Shown here: positions 1-6,850 of the stretch, one piece after another | How positions within the stretch are numbered: the stretch's first letter is position 1 | How the letters are laid out: every line of letters starts with the position of its first letter | Source: Prolixibacteraceae bacterium | GTDB lineage: Bacteria > Bacteroidota > Bacteroidia > Bacteroidales > Prolixibacteraceae | Direction: 5' to 3' | Assembly: GCA_016931875.1 (NCBI GenBank) | Contig: JAFGDX010000206.1 | Span: 1-6,957, forward strand | DNA: 6,957 nucleotides | The notes under the pieces: generated by a model | Database searches by the model: none | Told to the model about the DNA's origin: nothing | Seen by the model: the letters and a program-made list of their open reading frames with translations, nothing else | Made by a program: the position numbers and the translations under genes

Positions 1-3000
1 GGCGGAGAAAATTTGATTCAGCAATGCCAAAGTTTGGTTTTACGGTTGTTTCAACTGGTTCTTCGCTTTCAAACCGCGTCAGGTGACATTAAAATCACAC
101 CAACCAATAAATTGCCGGTACTGGGGAGCCGTGCCATTCCGTTTTACTACAACGTTCAAAATGAACTGTTAAAACAGTGGAATTTTTCAAAAACGGAAAA
201 ACACAAAGCCAATACCAATTTAAGTTATCATACCGGTCTGTTGTCGCCATCGCCACAAATTCAGGAACCGCTGGCGTTTAATATCGATGGTTTTGATTTT
301 TACCGCATTGAAGGCCACCAGGGAAAAGATTACAAAACGGCGCTGCAGGACATTCAGGAATTGAAAATAAAATACGGGCTGGCTTTTGATGTAAAAGCAT
401 TGTCGGTGAATATAAACACCGAAACGCTGAATATTGACGATTATGAATGTGAATTTGAGGATTTGAGCGTTTTGTTACGTGCCTGGACAGCGGAACAAAA
501 CTGTGTTTTGGCCGAAGTCTCCGGCTTCTTTTCAGGATTTAGCACCGCCGATCCCGGGAAAAATATCCGCGAAAACCTGATTGGTGTCAAAAGGGTTTCC
601 TCGCTGAATCTGCTTTCCGATTCGTCAAATACGCGCTCCTTCCGTATCAACACAAATATTGATACAGCTTCAGCAACAAAGGAAGCAAACAAAAATGTTG
701 CTTTTGCAACGGGTGATAATGTTATTTCCGACAACCTGATACTGGATGAAAATGCGCTGGGAAGTGTGATGAAAAAAGCCCTCGACGAAACCAAAGGTGG
801 CTCGGTAAACGATATAATTGCAAAAGCTGATAATTTGGTTGCTGAAAAACTGGATGATGTGGTTTGGGGTGAACAGCCTGAAACAAAAGAATTTGTAATC
901 GATCGTTCCATCGAACTTATGGCCTACTCACACATTCTGGCGCAAAAAATGCCCGGTATTTTAGCCGATGTAAGTGTGGTAAAAGTAAACGATTACAAAT
1001 TAACACTCAAAGAATTGTGCAGCCGGGTGGAAAAAATGAAAACCCGGTACCAGAATATACAACTTTCGCCGGCCCTGAAAGCGTTGATGGGAGTTCTAAT
1101 CACGCAACTCTCGGCCATTTGTTGTTCTGCAAAAAAATTGGAAGTGCTGCTTGAGGAAATCAACAAGCGGAAAGAAAAAATAATTGTCCGTCTCAAACTT
1201 TCGAAGTTTGTTGAAAAATACCCCGGATTAGAACATAAGGCCGGTGTTGAACCAGGCGGCACTTTCTTTTTAATTTATTTGAACAAGCAACAGGATAACA
1301 CCGGAATTGACTCGTTAACCCATGTTGCCGCCACAAAAGAGCCGGCATTTAATGAATTTGTAAATGCCGCGCCGGCAAACAGGCTTACTTTGTTGGGTGC
1401 TGAAAAAAGTTCCGCGAAAGAGCTGTTGTCTGAAAAAACACTTTCGGAAAGGGAACTGCTGGCCAACACAAAAATTTCGGAATTGCTGGGGCGTGCAGTA
1501 AAAATTACCGATTTACCCAACAATACGGTGGTAGCCGATTTTGCGCTTCCGTATATGTGTTGTTCCGACTGTGCCCCAATTAATTTTATTGTAGAACGGA
1601 AACCGGTTTCTCTGCGGCTGGAAAAGGATCATTTCTGCTTGGGGCAGGACACCAGCCCGCTGTTGTTTGATGTTTCGCCTACCGACGGCGTGATTAAAGC
1701 CGACCACGAAGTTGAAGGTATGACCATTGACGGGAACAAACTCAGCTTTGATGAAAATACTTTCCCGGATGAAATGATTGGAAAAACCATTCATTTTACC
1801 GTGAACGATCAGATTACCGGATGTGAAATTACGGTTTACCGTGCTGTCCAGTTCGATTTTGAAGTGCCGGAATCACCCACTTCGCAAACCGAAATCACTT
1901 TCCGCCCCACCGGAAATCTGGAGGGAGCTACTTTCCTGTGGAGTTTTGGCGATGATAATTTGTCGACCGAACGGAATCCGACTCACAAATATACCTTGCC
2001 GGTAAACGACGAAAATAAAGTTGTTGTTTCGCTTACGGTTACTGCTGCAAACGGCGTTTGCCAGTCAACGGTTGAACACGAAATTGTTTTTGAAGAGGTG
2101 GAAACACAAATTGCTTTGCCTCAGGATTCGTTCTGCGAAAATGACCGGAACAGCTATCCGTTTGAAATTACACCGCAAGGTGCCGAAGCAAAAATTGAAG
2201 GCCAGGGGGTTTCCGAAACGGCAGCCGGTGGTTATGTATTTATTCCGGCAAATGCAGAACCGGGTGAAATTGAATTCCTGTTAAACGGTGAACTTTCCGG
2301 CGTGAAAGTTACGGTAAATGAAGCACCGGTAGCTTCTTTCAAACCCGAACAGGTGCAGAATCAGCTCATTCTTACCAACAATTCAACGGGGGCAACTTTG
2401 TTTGTATGGAATATTAATGGTGAAAAACTGGAGCGCGACAACAATTCGCCTGTGGTTATCGATTTAACTCCGGATAGTCCAACCACCTGGCGCCTGGCAC
2501 TGGAAGCCATTAGTGAGTTGTGTGGCTCGGATGCAACAGATTTTATCACTTTTGAAACAAAACTTACTGATACGTGCGTGGAAGCTACCATAACCTCCTT
2601 GCAAAAAGACCTGGAAGTTCTTCAGAAATTAAACCTGCCGGGCTCTAATTTTGTGGTTCCCATCTGGATGTCAACAAGCAAAATTTACGGCGGTACAGAC
2701 GAATTTAACGAAGGTGTGCTCAACGATGTGGATAATTACCTGTCAGGAAACAACAATGCCATGCTTCCGGAACTCTTTGCCGAACTGTTGCAGCAAACGG
2801 CGTCAATGATTATTGAATTGTCGGGCAACCGCGACGGGGAAGAATTCACAAGTCTGCTTGGTCTGTTCGAATTGCAGCTGCGTTTGTTCTACAACGTGCT
2901 GCGTTGTCAGAATGCTGATGTTGTGGATGCTACGGCCGATCAGCTCGCCGAACTGCTGAATGTAATTGTTGAAACGCTGCAAAGAATGAAAGAATTTGAC

Positions 3001-3114
3001 ATTGCATTCTCTGAAGATTTGCGACAGTTTATAGTTGCCTGGGGCGAAAAAGTTCAGGGTATTGGAATATTGGAAGAACATTTCAAAATTATTACAGAAG
3101 GAAACCTGATTTAG
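1..3114 (+). CDS. Large PKD-domain protein of an eCIS locus, 5'-truncated by the window edge
   Basis: The frame is open from base 1 (GGEN...) to the TAG at 3112-3114, so the gene starts upstream; the TTG at 13 is only the first possible start codon in view and is unlikely to be real. Residue numbers here count from that TTG. Residues ~90-135 (GFDFYRIEGHQGKDY..., then a helical stretch ending KYGLAFDVKAL) resemble a segment I associate with large proteins of Bacteroidota eCIS loci. Residues 300-400 look helical. A Cys cluster CCSDC sits at 516-520. Residues ~612-695 form a PKD-like domain with the WSFGD signature (643-647) and NPTHKY. A second, more divergent Ig/PKD-like unit lies at ~770-848 (ATLFVWNINGE). 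The C-terminal ~180 residues are helical. It ends 1 base before the tape-measure start, so the two are co-transcribed and probably translationally coupled. Role is inferred only: a structural, baseplate-peripheral or surface-binding component. No transmembrane segment is visible; the N-terminus is not in view. Confidence 0.85.
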   Translation, partial: GGENLIQQCQSLVLRLFQLVLRFQTASGDIKITPTNKLPVLGSRAIPFYYNVQNELLKQWNFSKTEKHKANTNLSYHTGLLSPSPQIQEPLAFNIDGFDFYRIEGHQGKDYKTALQDIQELKIKYGLAFDVKALSVNINTETLNIDDYECEFEDLSVLLRAWTAEQNCVLAEVSGFFSGFSTADPGKNIRENLIGVKRVSSLNLLSDSSNTRSFRINTNIDTASATKEANKNVAFATGDNVISDNLILDENALGSVMKKALDETKGGSVNDIIAKADNLVAEKLDDVVWGEQPETKEFVIDRSIELMAYSHILAQKMPGILADVSVVKVNDYKLTLKELCSRVEKMKTRYQNIQLSPALKALMGVLITQLSAICCSAKKLEVLLEEINKRKEKIIVRLKLSKFVEKYPGLEHKAGVEPGGTFFLIYLNKQQDNTGIDSLTHVAATKEPAFNEFVNAAPANRLTLLGAEKSSAKELLSEKTLSERELLANTKISELLGRAVKITDLPNNTVVADFALPYMCCSDCAPINFIVERKPVSLRLEKDHFCLGQDTSPLLFDVSPTDGVIKADHEVEGMTIDGNKLSFDENTFPDEMIGKTIHFTVNDQITGCEITVYRAVQFDFEVPESPTSQTEITFRPTGNLEGATFLWSFGDDNLSTERNPTHKYTLPVNDENKVVVSLTVTAANGVCQSTVEHEIVFEEVETQIALPQDSFCENDRNSYPFEITPQGAEAKIEGQGVSETAAGGYVFIPANAEPGEIEFLLNGELSGVKVTVNEAPVASFKPEQVQNQLILTNNSTGATLFVWNINGEKLERDNNSPVVIDLTPDSPTTWRLALEAISELCGSDATDFITFETKLTDTCVEATITSLQKDLEVLQKLNLPGSNFVVPIWMSTSKIYGGTDEFNEGVLNDVDNYLSGNNNAMLPELFAELLQQTASMIIELSGNRDGEEFTSLLGLFELQLRLFYNVLRCQNADVVDATADQLAELLNVIVETLQRMKEFDIAFSEDLRQFIVAWGEKVQGIGILEEHFKIITEGNLI
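3096..3103 (+). promoter_or_regulatory. Possible ribosome binding site for the tape-measure gene
   Basis: The purine-rich AGAAGGAA lies inside the end of the upstream gene, 12 bases before the TTG at 3116. The spacing is long for a classical Shine-Dalgarno, and translational coupling through the 1-base gap to the upstream stop may matter more. It gives modest support to the TTG as the start. Confidence 0.3.
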
Positions 3115-3115
3115 T

Positions 3116-4555
3116 TTGAACGAGTCAAAACATATCATTCAGAAAGTATTTGTTGAGGTAAATACCTTTCACACTGAAACAGCTCAATTCATCAAAAACA
3201 ACATCGATCTGTTTCTGAAAAATGAAATTTTGCCCGAAGTGGAATTGATGTTGTTAAAATACGACCAGCCTGAAATAGTATTCCGGCTCGAAAAATTAGA
3301 TATTCAGGTATCTGCGTCCGACTGGGAAAATCAGAATCAATTAAAAAAGGCACTGGTAAATCAGTTTGAAAAAGAATTGCGTGAACAGTTAAAAAGCGGT
3401 TCGCAGGGTTTAGCATTAACAGTCGCTGAAAATGTAATTCAACTGCCGCAAAGCGAAAACAGGGAAGCAATTTTTCTTTTTTTTCTTGAAAACGGGCATT
3501 TGCCATGGTATGCACGCGAGCAGCAGATTACTGATTTTATACAAGACAAATCAGGTGGATTTGAAACCAACTTTCTTTCAGGTTTAAAAAACGTTTTGTC
3601 AGCAAAAAATGAAGCTGTTGAACGCCTGGTAAATCAGTTTTCAGAGCGCCTGGTTGTCACTCTGTTGGTTCATCTTAATTCAGGATTGAAAACGCGGGGA
3701 AGTAGTATTTTACAACTCCTTAAAAACACCCGGCGGCAGCATGCCAGCGAATTTTTAAAATTGCTTCTGAAAGTTTCAGTATTGACAAAAACAGATGAAA
3801 CAGTACAGGCAGCTTCAAAATGGCTTGCTTATTTAAATAACCGGTCAGCGGCTTCTGTTCCTTTTGAAACAAGGAATGAAATGGTACAGATTTTTTTAGC
3901 GTCAGTAGCCGAAAATACCATTTCCGACAAATCATTTCAGTCCGTTTTAAACAAAAGCCTGGCAATCCTTTCTTCGGAAGAAATTGCTGCTGAAACTATT
4001 GAAAAAGAATCGGAAAAAGAACCAACGGCACCGGAACATTTTTTGGGAAAGGAACAACATGAAATAGCCGTTCAAAATGCCGGTCTGATCATTCTTCATC
4101 CGTTTCTGAAATCATTTTTCAGCGAATTGAAAATAACGGATTCAAAAGGAAAAATAAAACAAAACAAAACGCATGTAGCAGTTCAGGTGCTTCATTTTCT
4201 GGCCACAGGGAATGAAAATGTGTTTGAGGGAAATCTGGTGTTTGAAAAGTTTTTGTGTGGAATACCGTTAAAAACAGCCATTCAGAAAGAGAGTTTAGTA
4301 ACACCAAAAATCAGAAAGGAATCAAAAACACTGCTCGAAGCGGTGGTAAAAAACTGGCCGGCATTAAAAAATACATCGCCCGACGGGTTGCGGCAAATGT
4401 TTCTTCAGCGCAAAGGAATACTGATTCAGAATGAACACAGTTTTAAACTGATTGTGGAACGTATGACACCGGATGTTTTGCTGGAGAAAATTTCATGGAA
4501 TTTGTCATTGATAAAACTTCCGTGGATGCAAAAGTTATTGTACATCGACTGGTAA
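3116..4555 (+). CDS. Contractile injection system tape-measure protein (CIS_TMP, Afp14-like)
   Basis: A 479-residue protein matching, from memory, the CIS_TMP family, whose members are thought to set the length of the inner tube of eCIS particles during assembly. The N-terminus (SKHIIQKVFVEVNT, 4-17) fits the family's opening beta/alpha unit. FLENGHLPWYA (123-133) matches the family's 'G.LPWWA' motif. After a helical middle and an acidic/Lys linker (~290-312) comes NAGLIILHPFLKSFF (321-335), and the protein ends LSLIKLPWMQKLLYIDW (463-479), both hallmark segments. The TTG start is preferred because the next Met is at residue 45 and would remove the conserved N-terminus. The gene starts 1 base after the PKD-protein stop and ends 12 bases before the DUF4157 gene. 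It looks more A-rich than its neighbours (not computed). The length seems short; many Bacteroidota homologues I recall are longer, which could mean a short particle. No membrane segment or signal peptide is visible. Confidence 0.88.
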   Translation: MNESKHIIQKVFVEVNTFHTETAQFIKNNIDLFLKNEILPEVELMLLKYDQPEIVFRLEKLDIQVSASDWENQNQLKKALVNQFEKELREQLKSGSQGLALTVAENVIQLPQSENREAIFLFFLENGHLPWYAREQQITDFIQDKSGGFETNFLSGLKNVLSAKNEAVERLVNQFSERLVVTLLVHLNSGLKTRGSSILQLLKNTRRQHASEFLKLLLKVSVLTKTDETVQAASKWLAYLNNRSAASVPFETRNEMVQIFLASVAENTISDKSFQSVLNKSLAILSSEEIAAETIEKESEKEPTAPEHFLGKEQHEIAVQNAGLIILHPFLKSFFSELKITDSKGKIKQNKTHVAVQVLHFLATGNENVFEGNLVFEKFLCGIPLKTAIQKESLVTPKIRKESKTLLEAVVKNWPALKNTSPDGLRQMFLQRKGILIQNEHSFKLIVERMTPDVLLEKISWNLSLIKLPWMQKLLYIDW

Positions 4556-4567
4556 AGCACAGGAAAG

Positions 4568-6484
4568 ATGAGAACAAAGGTTAGCAGAAGAATACGACGG
4601 ACAAAAGGAAGGTCACCTTTTATTATGGCACAAAACAGCTCTGGTTTTTTTGGTGTACAGGCAAAATTGTCGGTTGGCCATCCGGGAGATAAATATGAGG
4701 TGGAGGCCGACGCAGTTGCCGATAGAGTGGTAAACGAGTCGAACACAGGAAATGAACAGTTTTTTGGTGCGACGGAAAATTCTCATCCCTCATACAGCAA
4801 CTGGTCGGTCCAGGAAAAACCATTGGCCGAGGCCATTACGCCGGTGGTTCAAAAACAGGAAGAAGAGGAGGAAGAAATTCAGACCAAACTGACAGGCGCA
4901 CTGCAAAAACAAGAGGAAGAAGAAGAATTGTTGCAGCCACAGCCCGCGGAGGAAGAAGAAGAAGAAATGGCGCAAATGCAACCTGAGGAAGAAGAGGAAG
5001 AACTTCAGGCCAAAACCGGACAGGGTTTTGAAGGGCCTGAAAATGAAAAATACATTGCCGGGCAGGTGGAAGAAGAGGAAGAACCTGTTCAGGCAAGCGC
5101 AGAAGGCCAAACTGCGGTGAATCCGGCTACAGAGCAGGGAATAAAAAGCACAACTGGTACCGGAAACAAAATGGATAAAAAAACACGGGCTGAAATGGAA
5201 CGTGGGTTTGGCGCCGATTTCAGCCGTGTAAATATTCACACCGGTGCAAAAGCAGTTCAGATGAATAAACAACTGGGCGCTCAGGCTTTTACACACGGCA
5301 CGGATATTTATTTTAATGAAGGAAAATACCAGCCGCAGTCGAATGAAGGCAAACATCTGCTGGCGCATGAACTTACACACACCATTCAGCAAAAGGGGAT
5401 GATTCCTTCGCGTTTGCAAATGACCATAGGCGATGGCCATGATCTTTCGGCAGCGCGTTTTTCGGGAGATCACGGTTTGGAAGCTGTTTTTGACGATGAA
5501 CGTGTTTTGCGTGTGGGAGATTCCGGAGCATCTGTGTCGCTGATGCAGCAGGCCCTGGTTGACGCTGGTTTTCCACTTCCCCGGTTTGGGGTAGACGGTA
5601 TTTTTGGCAATGAAACACGGCGGGCATTAATGGATTTCCAGAGGGCATCATCACTTTCCGCCGATGGTGTTCTCGGGCCCAATACCATGTCGGCGCTTGA
5701 TGCGCTGTATTCAGGTGGTGCACCTGCGCTGCCTCCGCCGGTACCGGTAGTTCCGCCACCAACAGCACCTCCGGTTATTACTTCTGAAACACTAAAAAAC
5801 GCCCCGGACGGAACCGCTGATACCCGCACCACAGTGGGGGTGGGAGAGCGAGTACGTTTTACCGCCAACACATCCGGAACCTGGACGGTCTCGGGCGGGC
5901 ACATTATTGGGTTAAACACAGGTTCAAATATCGTTTGGGAAGCACCGCCCACTGCGTCAAATCCAACGATTACCCTCACTACCCCGGGTGGAACAAGGGT
6001 GATTCCGTTTACCGTGATTCCGCCAAATAATTTAAGTATGGTGGTTGCCACCCGTCACGGAATTCCTGCAGGAACTGCCGGCGCATGTATGATAAACGAC
6101 GTAACGGTTAATCCGTTGAATGTGAATTTTGGGCGCACTCAGTGGCTCGAAGTTCCCGGGCCTGCAACCAATGTTTCCGGGTATTTTAACCAGTTTGCGG
6201 CAGCCACTATTTTTCACCATCCAAACCCCGATTATCTGCCGTTTAACGACAACAATACAGGATTGCGCGATCACGCGGCATGGCATGCCGTTCCGGCACC
6301 CTTTTCTTTCGGAACCTTTGAATGGGTTATTCCGAACCGTTATAAAATTGATGGCGAATCGGATGCACAGGGGCGGTTGTTTACCAACACTGTACAGGCA
6401 TTTTTTATGTTCCCCGGCGGAACCATGATGATTAACAAAGCCGGCGCTTCGGTTCTCCGATTTATAAACAATACAGTAATTTAA
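4568..6484 (+). CDS. DUF4157 (eCIS core) protein with PGBD, Ig-like and novel C-terminal domains
   Basis: A 638-residue modular protein. Residues 1-27 are basic (RRIRRTKGR). Residues 33-55 carry the family's leading signature KLSVGHPGDKYE followed by EADAVADRVV. Residues ~95-176 are a Glu-rich linker with five E tracts separated by Q/K/L/M-rich spacers. The DUF4157 domain spans ~203-276, with FGADFSRVNIHTG, GTDIYFNEG and the zinc-protease-type motif LLAHELTHTIQQ (HELTH at 267-271, bases 5366-5380). Residues ~311-383 are a peptidoglycan-binding-type repeat (GVDGIFGNET, DGVLGPNTMSALD). Residues 384-403 are a Pro-rich hinge, ~404-487 are Ig-like, and 488-638 are an unassigned beta-rich domain (GTAGACMIN, WLEVPGPATNVSGYF, FEWVIPNRY, KAGASVLRF). 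DUF4157 proteins are recurrent companions of eCIS loci, often as cargo or toxins with variable C-termini; protease activity here is inferred. No signal peptide, fitting a particle-loaded protein. Start uncertain: ATG 4568 (AGGAA very close) or in-frame ATG 4625, with AGGAAGG 12 bases upstream, which would still keep the KLSVG signature. Confidence 0.92.
   Translation: MRTKVSRRIRRTKGRSPFIMAQNSSGFFGVQAKLSVGHPGDKYEVEADAVADRVVNESNTGNEQFFGATENSHPSYSNWSVQEKPLAEAITPVVQKQEEEEEEIQTKLTGALQKQEEEEELLQPQPAEEEEEEMAQMQPEEEEEELQAKTGQGFEGPENEKYIAGQVEEEEEPVQASAEGQTAVNPATEQGIKSTTGTGNKMDKKTRAEMERGFGADFSRVNIHTGAKAVQMNKQLGAQAFTHGTDIYFNEGKYQPQSNEGKHLLAHELTHTIQQKGMIPSRLQMTIGDGHDLSAARFSGDHGLEAVFDDERVLRVGDSGASVSLMQQALVDAGFPLPRFGVDGIFGNETRRALMDFQRASSLSADGVLGPNTMSALDALYSGGAPALPPPVPVVPPPTAPPVITSETLKNAPDGTADTRTTVGVGERVRFTANTSGTWTVSGGHIIGLNTGSNIVWEAPPTASNPTITLTTPGGTRVIPFTVIPPNNLSMVVATRHGIPAGTAGACMINDVTVNPLNVNFGRTQWLEVPGPATNVSGYFNQFAAATIFHHPNPDYLPFNDNNTGLRDHAAWHAVPAPFSFGTFEWVIPNRYKIDGESDAQGRLFTNTVQAFFMFPGGTMMINKAGASVLRFINNTVI
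4606..4612 (+). promoter_or_regulatory. Shine-Dalgarno-like site before an alternative start of the DUF4157 gene
   Basis: AGGAAGG precedes the in-frame ATG at 4625 by 12 bases. If used, the protein would begin MAQNSSGFF and lose 19 basic residues. The upstream ATG at 4568 has only a close AGGAA at 4561-4565. The related gene beginning at ~6851 has ~26 residues before its KLSVG motif, against 32 for the 4568 start and 13 for the 4625 start, so comparison slightly favours 4568 without settling it. Confidence 0.25.
4850..5095 (+). repeat. In-frame Glu-rich repeat region of the DUF4157 protein
   Basis: Residues ~95-176 hold five runs of 5-6 consecutive Glu (98-103, 116-120, 128-133, 140-145, 168-172), each flanked by Q-K-Q, L-Q-P-Q, M-Q-P, L-Q-A-K or V-Q-A-type spacers. 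The DNA is an imperfect array of GAAGAAGAGGAA-type units with mixed GAA/GAG codons, so it is not a perfect microsatellite. Spacing between tracts is uneven (18, 12, 12 and 28 residues). The region is strongly acidic and probably disordered; it separates the EAD signature at 41-55 from the HELTH domain at 203-276. Similar acidic linkers occur in other DUF4157 proteins as I recall them; function unknown. Confidence 0.8.
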
Positions 6485-6491
6485 GCTCAAT

Positions 6492-6833
6492 ATGAATAAT
6501 GATGTCCATATCGATTTGCTGGTAAGTTCAGAAAGGGTGAAACTACACAGACTTTCGGATTTTAAAGTAGGAATGAAAATTAGCTGCGACGGTGAAAAAA
6601 GTGTCCCTTTTGATGTTTCAAATACAAAGTTGTTTATCGATGGAAAACCATGTGTCGTATGGGACTTAACCGTTCAGAACGGAACAACAATCAATCTTAA
6701 TATATTATGCGGAAAGCCCGCAGTATTGGAATGGCCCCTGGGAAAAGGGATGTTTACCGATCCCGGAAAATACACATTGGAACTGAAATGGCAGGATATT
6801 TCCAGAATAAAAAAAGTAGTGGTTGAAGAATAA
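6492..6833 (+). CDS. Small beta-rich protein of unknown function, next to the DUF4157 gene
   Basis: A 113-residue protein I do not assign to a named family. It starts at ATG 6492, 7 bases after the DUF4157 stop, with no clear Shine-Dalgarno, and ends 17 bases before the next DUF4157-type gene. Alternating hydrophobic residues predict a single beta-sandwich (KVGMKISC, KLFIDGKPCVVWDLTV, TTINLNILC, AVLEWPLGKGMF). The C-terminal PGKYTLELKW plus a terminal KKVVVEE strand is typical in style of Ig-like or transglutaminase-accessory beta folds. There are three Cys (32, 54, 73), no signal peptide and no membrane segment, so it is expected to be cytosolic or particle-bound. Its position between two DUF4157 genes suggests a partner of the upstream protein's C-terminal domain: chaperone, adaptor, loading factor or immunity-like protein. 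These are inferences from context only. Normal base composition for the locus and tight packing support it as a real gene. Confidence 0.82.
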   Translation: MNNDVHIDLLVSSERVKLHRLSDFKVGMKISCDGEKSVPFDVSNTKLFIDGKPCVVWDLTVQNGTTINLNILCGKPAVLEWPLGKGMFTDPGKYTLELKWQDISRIKKVVVEE

Positions 6834-6850
6834 AAGTGAAGCAGTAAATT

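Noticed and set aside
13..15. TTG at 13 as the true start of the PKD protein
   Set aside because: The frame is open back to base 1 and the protein begins mid-domain with no upstream stop in view; the gene most likely starts before the window.
1823..2284. Two short + strand ORFs overlapping the PKD region in another frame
   Set aside because: No recognisable motif and wholly inside the well-supported PKD-domain frame.
4681..4692. Twelve-base identity TCCGGGAGATAA with 6946-6957, considered as an attachment-site or mobile-element repeat
   Set aside because: Both copies encode the same PGDK part of the conserved DUF4157 N-terminal signature in the same frame, so shared protein ancestry explains it.
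4790..5473. Minus-strand ORF of 227 codons, rich in Phe and Leu
   Set aside because: It is the antisense shadow of the GAA/GAG-rich Glu tracts and DUF4157 domain; its hydrophobic look comes from reverse-complemented Glu codons (TTC/CTC), not from real membrane helices.
5470..6051. Minus-strand ORF of 193 codons
   Set aside because: It lies fully opposite the PGBD, hinge and Ig-like coding region, which has clear family motifs on the + strand; its Gly/Thr/Ser/Pro-rich composition is a frame artefact.
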